From Paracentrotus lividus (lineage: Eukaryota > Echinodermata > Echinoidea > Camarodonta > Echinidae): a stretch of DNA of 64,000 bases. Under the pieces are notes generated by a model. It worked only from the letters and a program-made list of their open reading frames with translations. It was not told the DNA's origin and searched no databases. Made by a program: the position numbers and the translations under genes. The stretch covers positions 17,253,608 through 17,317,607 of the forward strand of contig CALNVZ010003435.1 in NCBI GenBank assembly GCA_940671915.1, written 5' to 3'. Numbering within the stretch: position 1 is the first letter of the stretch; the number at the start of each line of letters is the position of its first letter. Below, in pieces: positions 61,584 through 64,000 of this stretch.

Positions 61584-62364
61584 ATTACATGTAGGCCAAT
61601 AGTAACAATGCCTATCATCATCAATGCAAAGCTGTTTTCATTGTTACTGTAGTGAAAGTCAATTGGGTATACCTGTGCATCTGATATTTACATCATAATT
61701 TAATAATTTCAAACGTAAACCTTGAATTTGGACAATAAATCCTCAGTAATCATATGTTTACATACATCAAGTATACTTACATTCATTCTGTTTTGTGACT
61801 ACATGACAAAAAGAAAGTATATGTATAGTACCTTGTGAACAAAACTTGGTAAAAAACAGAAAGATATGCATGTGATAGGTCGCACAGTATAAAATGAAAC
61901 TTAAAGATATTTTCCACAATACATGTTAACAGCATCGACAGCATATTGTCTCTCTCTGAATGACAAACTTTGAATAAGAATGAACAATGGAAGTTATGGA
62001 ATAACTCAAATGCACAAAGCTTTAGTCTAAAACTACATACTATTTCGTTAAAGACTATATAATAGGGCCCAGGGCTACCTGTACATAGCATGCAACATTA
62101 ATGTATGCCTTTAATGCACCCGATGACAAAAAGCTGCTTGTGAGAACTTAAAATAATGTAAATAACCCCTTTAAAATCAGTTTACTTTCTTCATTGCTAT
62201 GAAGGAAAATATATTGTGCAGCCTTTTATGCCAAGACAAATGTTATTGTTTGATAGATATGAGAAATAAAAAATAAAAAAAACTTTTTTGTGCACATTTT
62301 TCACCACATGCGAAAATCCCCAAGAGCATGTTTCCTTTGGGGGAAAAGGTAATTTTTAATTAAT

Positions 62365-63163
62365 NNNNNNNNNNNNNNNNNNNNNNNNNNNNNNNNNNNN
62401 NNNNNNNNNNNNNNNNNNNNNNNNNNNNNNNNNNNNNNNNNNNNNNNNNNNNNNNNNNNNNNNNNNNNNNNNNNNNNNNNNNNNNNNNNNNNNNNNNNNN
62501 NNNNNNNNNNNNNNNNNNNNNNNNNNNNNNNNNNNNNNNNNNNNNNNNNNNNNNNNNNNNNNNNNNNNNNNNNNNNNNNNNNNNNNNNNNNNNNNNNNNN
62601 NNNNNNNNNNNNNNNNNNNNNNNNNNNNNNNNNNNNNNNNNNNNNNNNNNNNNNNNNNNNNNNNNNNNNNNNNNNNNNNNNNNNNNNNNNNNNNNNNNNN
62701 NNNNNNNNNNNNNNNNNNNNNNNNNNNNNNNNNNNNNNNNNNNNNNNNNNNNNNNNNNNNNNNNNNNNNNNNNNNNNNNNNNNNNNNNNNNNNNNNNNNN
62801 NNNNNNNNNNNNNNNNNNNNNNNNNNNNNNNNNNNNNNNNNNNNNNNNNNNNNNNNNNNNNNNNNNNNNNNNNNNNNNNNNNNNNNNNNNNNNNNNNNNN
62901 NNNNNNNNNNNNNNNNNNNNNNNNNNNNNNNNNNNNNNNNNNNNNNNNNNNNNNNNNNNNNNNNNNNNNNNNNNNNNNNNNNNNNNNNNNNNNNNNNNNN
63001 NNNNNNNNNNNNNNNNNNNNNNNNNNNNNNNNNNNNNNNNNNNNNNNNNNNNNNNNNNNNNNNNNNNNNNNNNNNNNNNNNNNNNNNNNNNNNNNNNNNN
63101 NNNNNNNNNNNNNNNNNNNNNNNNNNNNNNNNNNNNNNNNNNNNNNNNNNNNNNNNNNNNNNN
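62365..63163. other. Assembly gap of 799 N
   Basis: A sized gap that truncates duplication copy 2. Long open frames across it are artefacts of translating N. Confidence 0.98.
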
Positions 63164-63593
63164 CATGCCAATTTTGTACCATCCCTCATTTGCATATTTA
63201 ATTAGTTGAGAAACTGGAAATCATAGACATGATAACTTGTCATTCAGACTTTAAGGTCACACTACTATTGGGATAGAAATGTGTAAAACTTTTAAGATAT
63301 CTTTTAAAAAAAGCCAAAATTTTTAATGTCCCACGCGTTACTCAAATTTTTAATTTATGCAAATATATTCGTTTATTATTGGTCATTCATGAGCATTTTT
63401 TATTTTTCGTTATAAAATTCATGTACTTTAACATCTTGGCTTTTAAATGACACCAAGTTTGTCTTATTTGAACCATTTTGAAATTTCACTCTTGAGTGAT
63501 CAAATAGCTTGGACTTGCCCAAGAATGTTTTGATTTATTTCATCATGACTACTACTCTAGATTATCTTTAAAGACAATAGTCCCATCCATTCA
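63164..63593. other. Post-gap sequence, no gene
   Basis: AT-rich. Contains an inverse GTCCCACGCGTTACT motif at about 63329-63343. It does not match the end of duplication copy 1, so the duplication ends inside the gap. Confidence 0.6.
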
Positions 63594-64000
63594 CGGTTTA
63601 TATCCACTTGGTCTAGTAGTTGGCCAAATCCTCTAATTGTCTAATGCCACAAGAGCTAAACCCATATAGTCTACTAACAGTTCGGTCTAATACAAACTTG
63701 GTCTAATTCTCATTTTGTCTGATGACCACTTGGTTTAATCTCCAATTCGTCTATAGCTACATGTAAATGGTCTAATTGCCTTTCCGTCTAATTCCCAAGT
63801 GATTATTAGGTATATTTCCAGTCAGTTACAGGAATCGACCAATTGGTAATAAACCAATTGGACATTAGACCAAATGGACATTAGACCAAATAGGATTTAG
63901 ATGAAATGGTAAATAGGCAAAGTGACATTCAGATCTAAAGGTAATTCTAAGACAAACTGGTTGTAGACGAAATGGAATTCAGTGGGATGAGGCTAAATGG
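63594..64000 (+). mobile_element. TTGGTCTAAT foldback element, copy 2 (runs to window end)
   Basis: Starts TATCCACTTGGTCTAGTAG, the inverse of the end of the copy at 38541-38875. Repeated GGTCTAAT words in the first half become ATTAGACC words in the second half. The far end (GACGAAATGGAATTCAGTGG) corresponds to the start of copy 1. Confidence 0.75.

Larger units (their letters stand above)
54936..62364. repeat. Tandem duplication, copy 2
   Basis: Direct repeat of 47332 onward, ending at the 799-N gap at the point matching about 54690 in copy 1. Junction with copy 1: CAGTAACGC followed by ATGAATCAG. Contains the intact GALK1 exon 2. Confidence 0.9.
59230..62364. other. GALK1 intron 1 region in duplication copy 2, no exon seen
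   Basis: Contains the small foldback MITE (61428-61583) and GTAACGCGTGGGAC motifs (60792-61185). I searched the minus strand for a galactokinase first exon and did not find one. Confidence 0.55.

Noticed and set aside
62301-63195. Three long minus-strand open frames of 268-293 codons
   Set aside because: They consist almost wholly of translated N from the 799-base gap.

Overview
This looks like eukaryotic, probably marine deuterostome (echinoderm-like) genomic DNA. The reasons are split coding exons with GT/AG borders, tandem single-exon SRCR (scavenger receptor cysteine-rich) domains, abundant short inverted-repeat transposons, long simple-sequence tracts and three N gaps (two of exactly 25 N). 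The species assignment is inference. No bacterial, phage or CRISPR features are present.

Region 1 (1-32945) is a cluster of SRCR transmembrane receptor gene copies arranged as two large imperfect palindromes. Palindrome 1 (1-7400) has three SRCR exons per arm, pointing toward its centre near 3.7 kb. Palindrome 2 (14064-32945) has, per arm, two SRCR exons and one exon for a membrane span plus Pro/Tyr-rich cytoplasmic tail, pointing away from its centre near 22.65 kb. A third SRCR exon is split: its first part is at 3530-3642 (+) and its remainder at 22595-22817 (-). Both palindromes are therefore explained at once if 3643-22817 is an inverted segment between two originally tandem, same-direction gene copies (X1-Y1, then X2-Y2). 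In that reading each copy has five SRCR exons and a tail exon. The Y2 end (25239-28419, +) is best preserved; most other exon copies carry small indels that may be consensus error. Between the palindromes lie arrays of a roughly 27-bp minisatellite beginning GCGCC (7343-9600 and 13081-14038), a second minisatellite (12216-12838) and unremarkable sequence.

Region 2 (34347-59229, - strand) is galactokinase GALK1. Six coding exons join in frame into 338 residues that align colinearly with human GALK1 from residue 56 to the C-terminus. The first exon (about 55 residues, including the sugar-binding signature) is not visible. The gene converges tail-to-tail with the Y2 receptor copy. Its introns are full of non-autonomous transposons: piggyBac-like TTAA elements, a mariner-like foldback, pearl-like tandem-repeat elements, hAT-like elements with 5-bp target duplications and a TTGGTCTAAT foldback family.

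Region 3 (47332-62364) is a direct tandem duplication of about 7.5 kb whose two copies differ almost only by indels. Both carry GALK1 exon 2: the second copy is intact and the first is frameshifted. An uncollapsed assembly duplication is the likeliest cause. The window ends in another TTGGTCTAAT foldback element. Apart from GALK1 and the SRCR receptors I find no protein-coding gene I can support.
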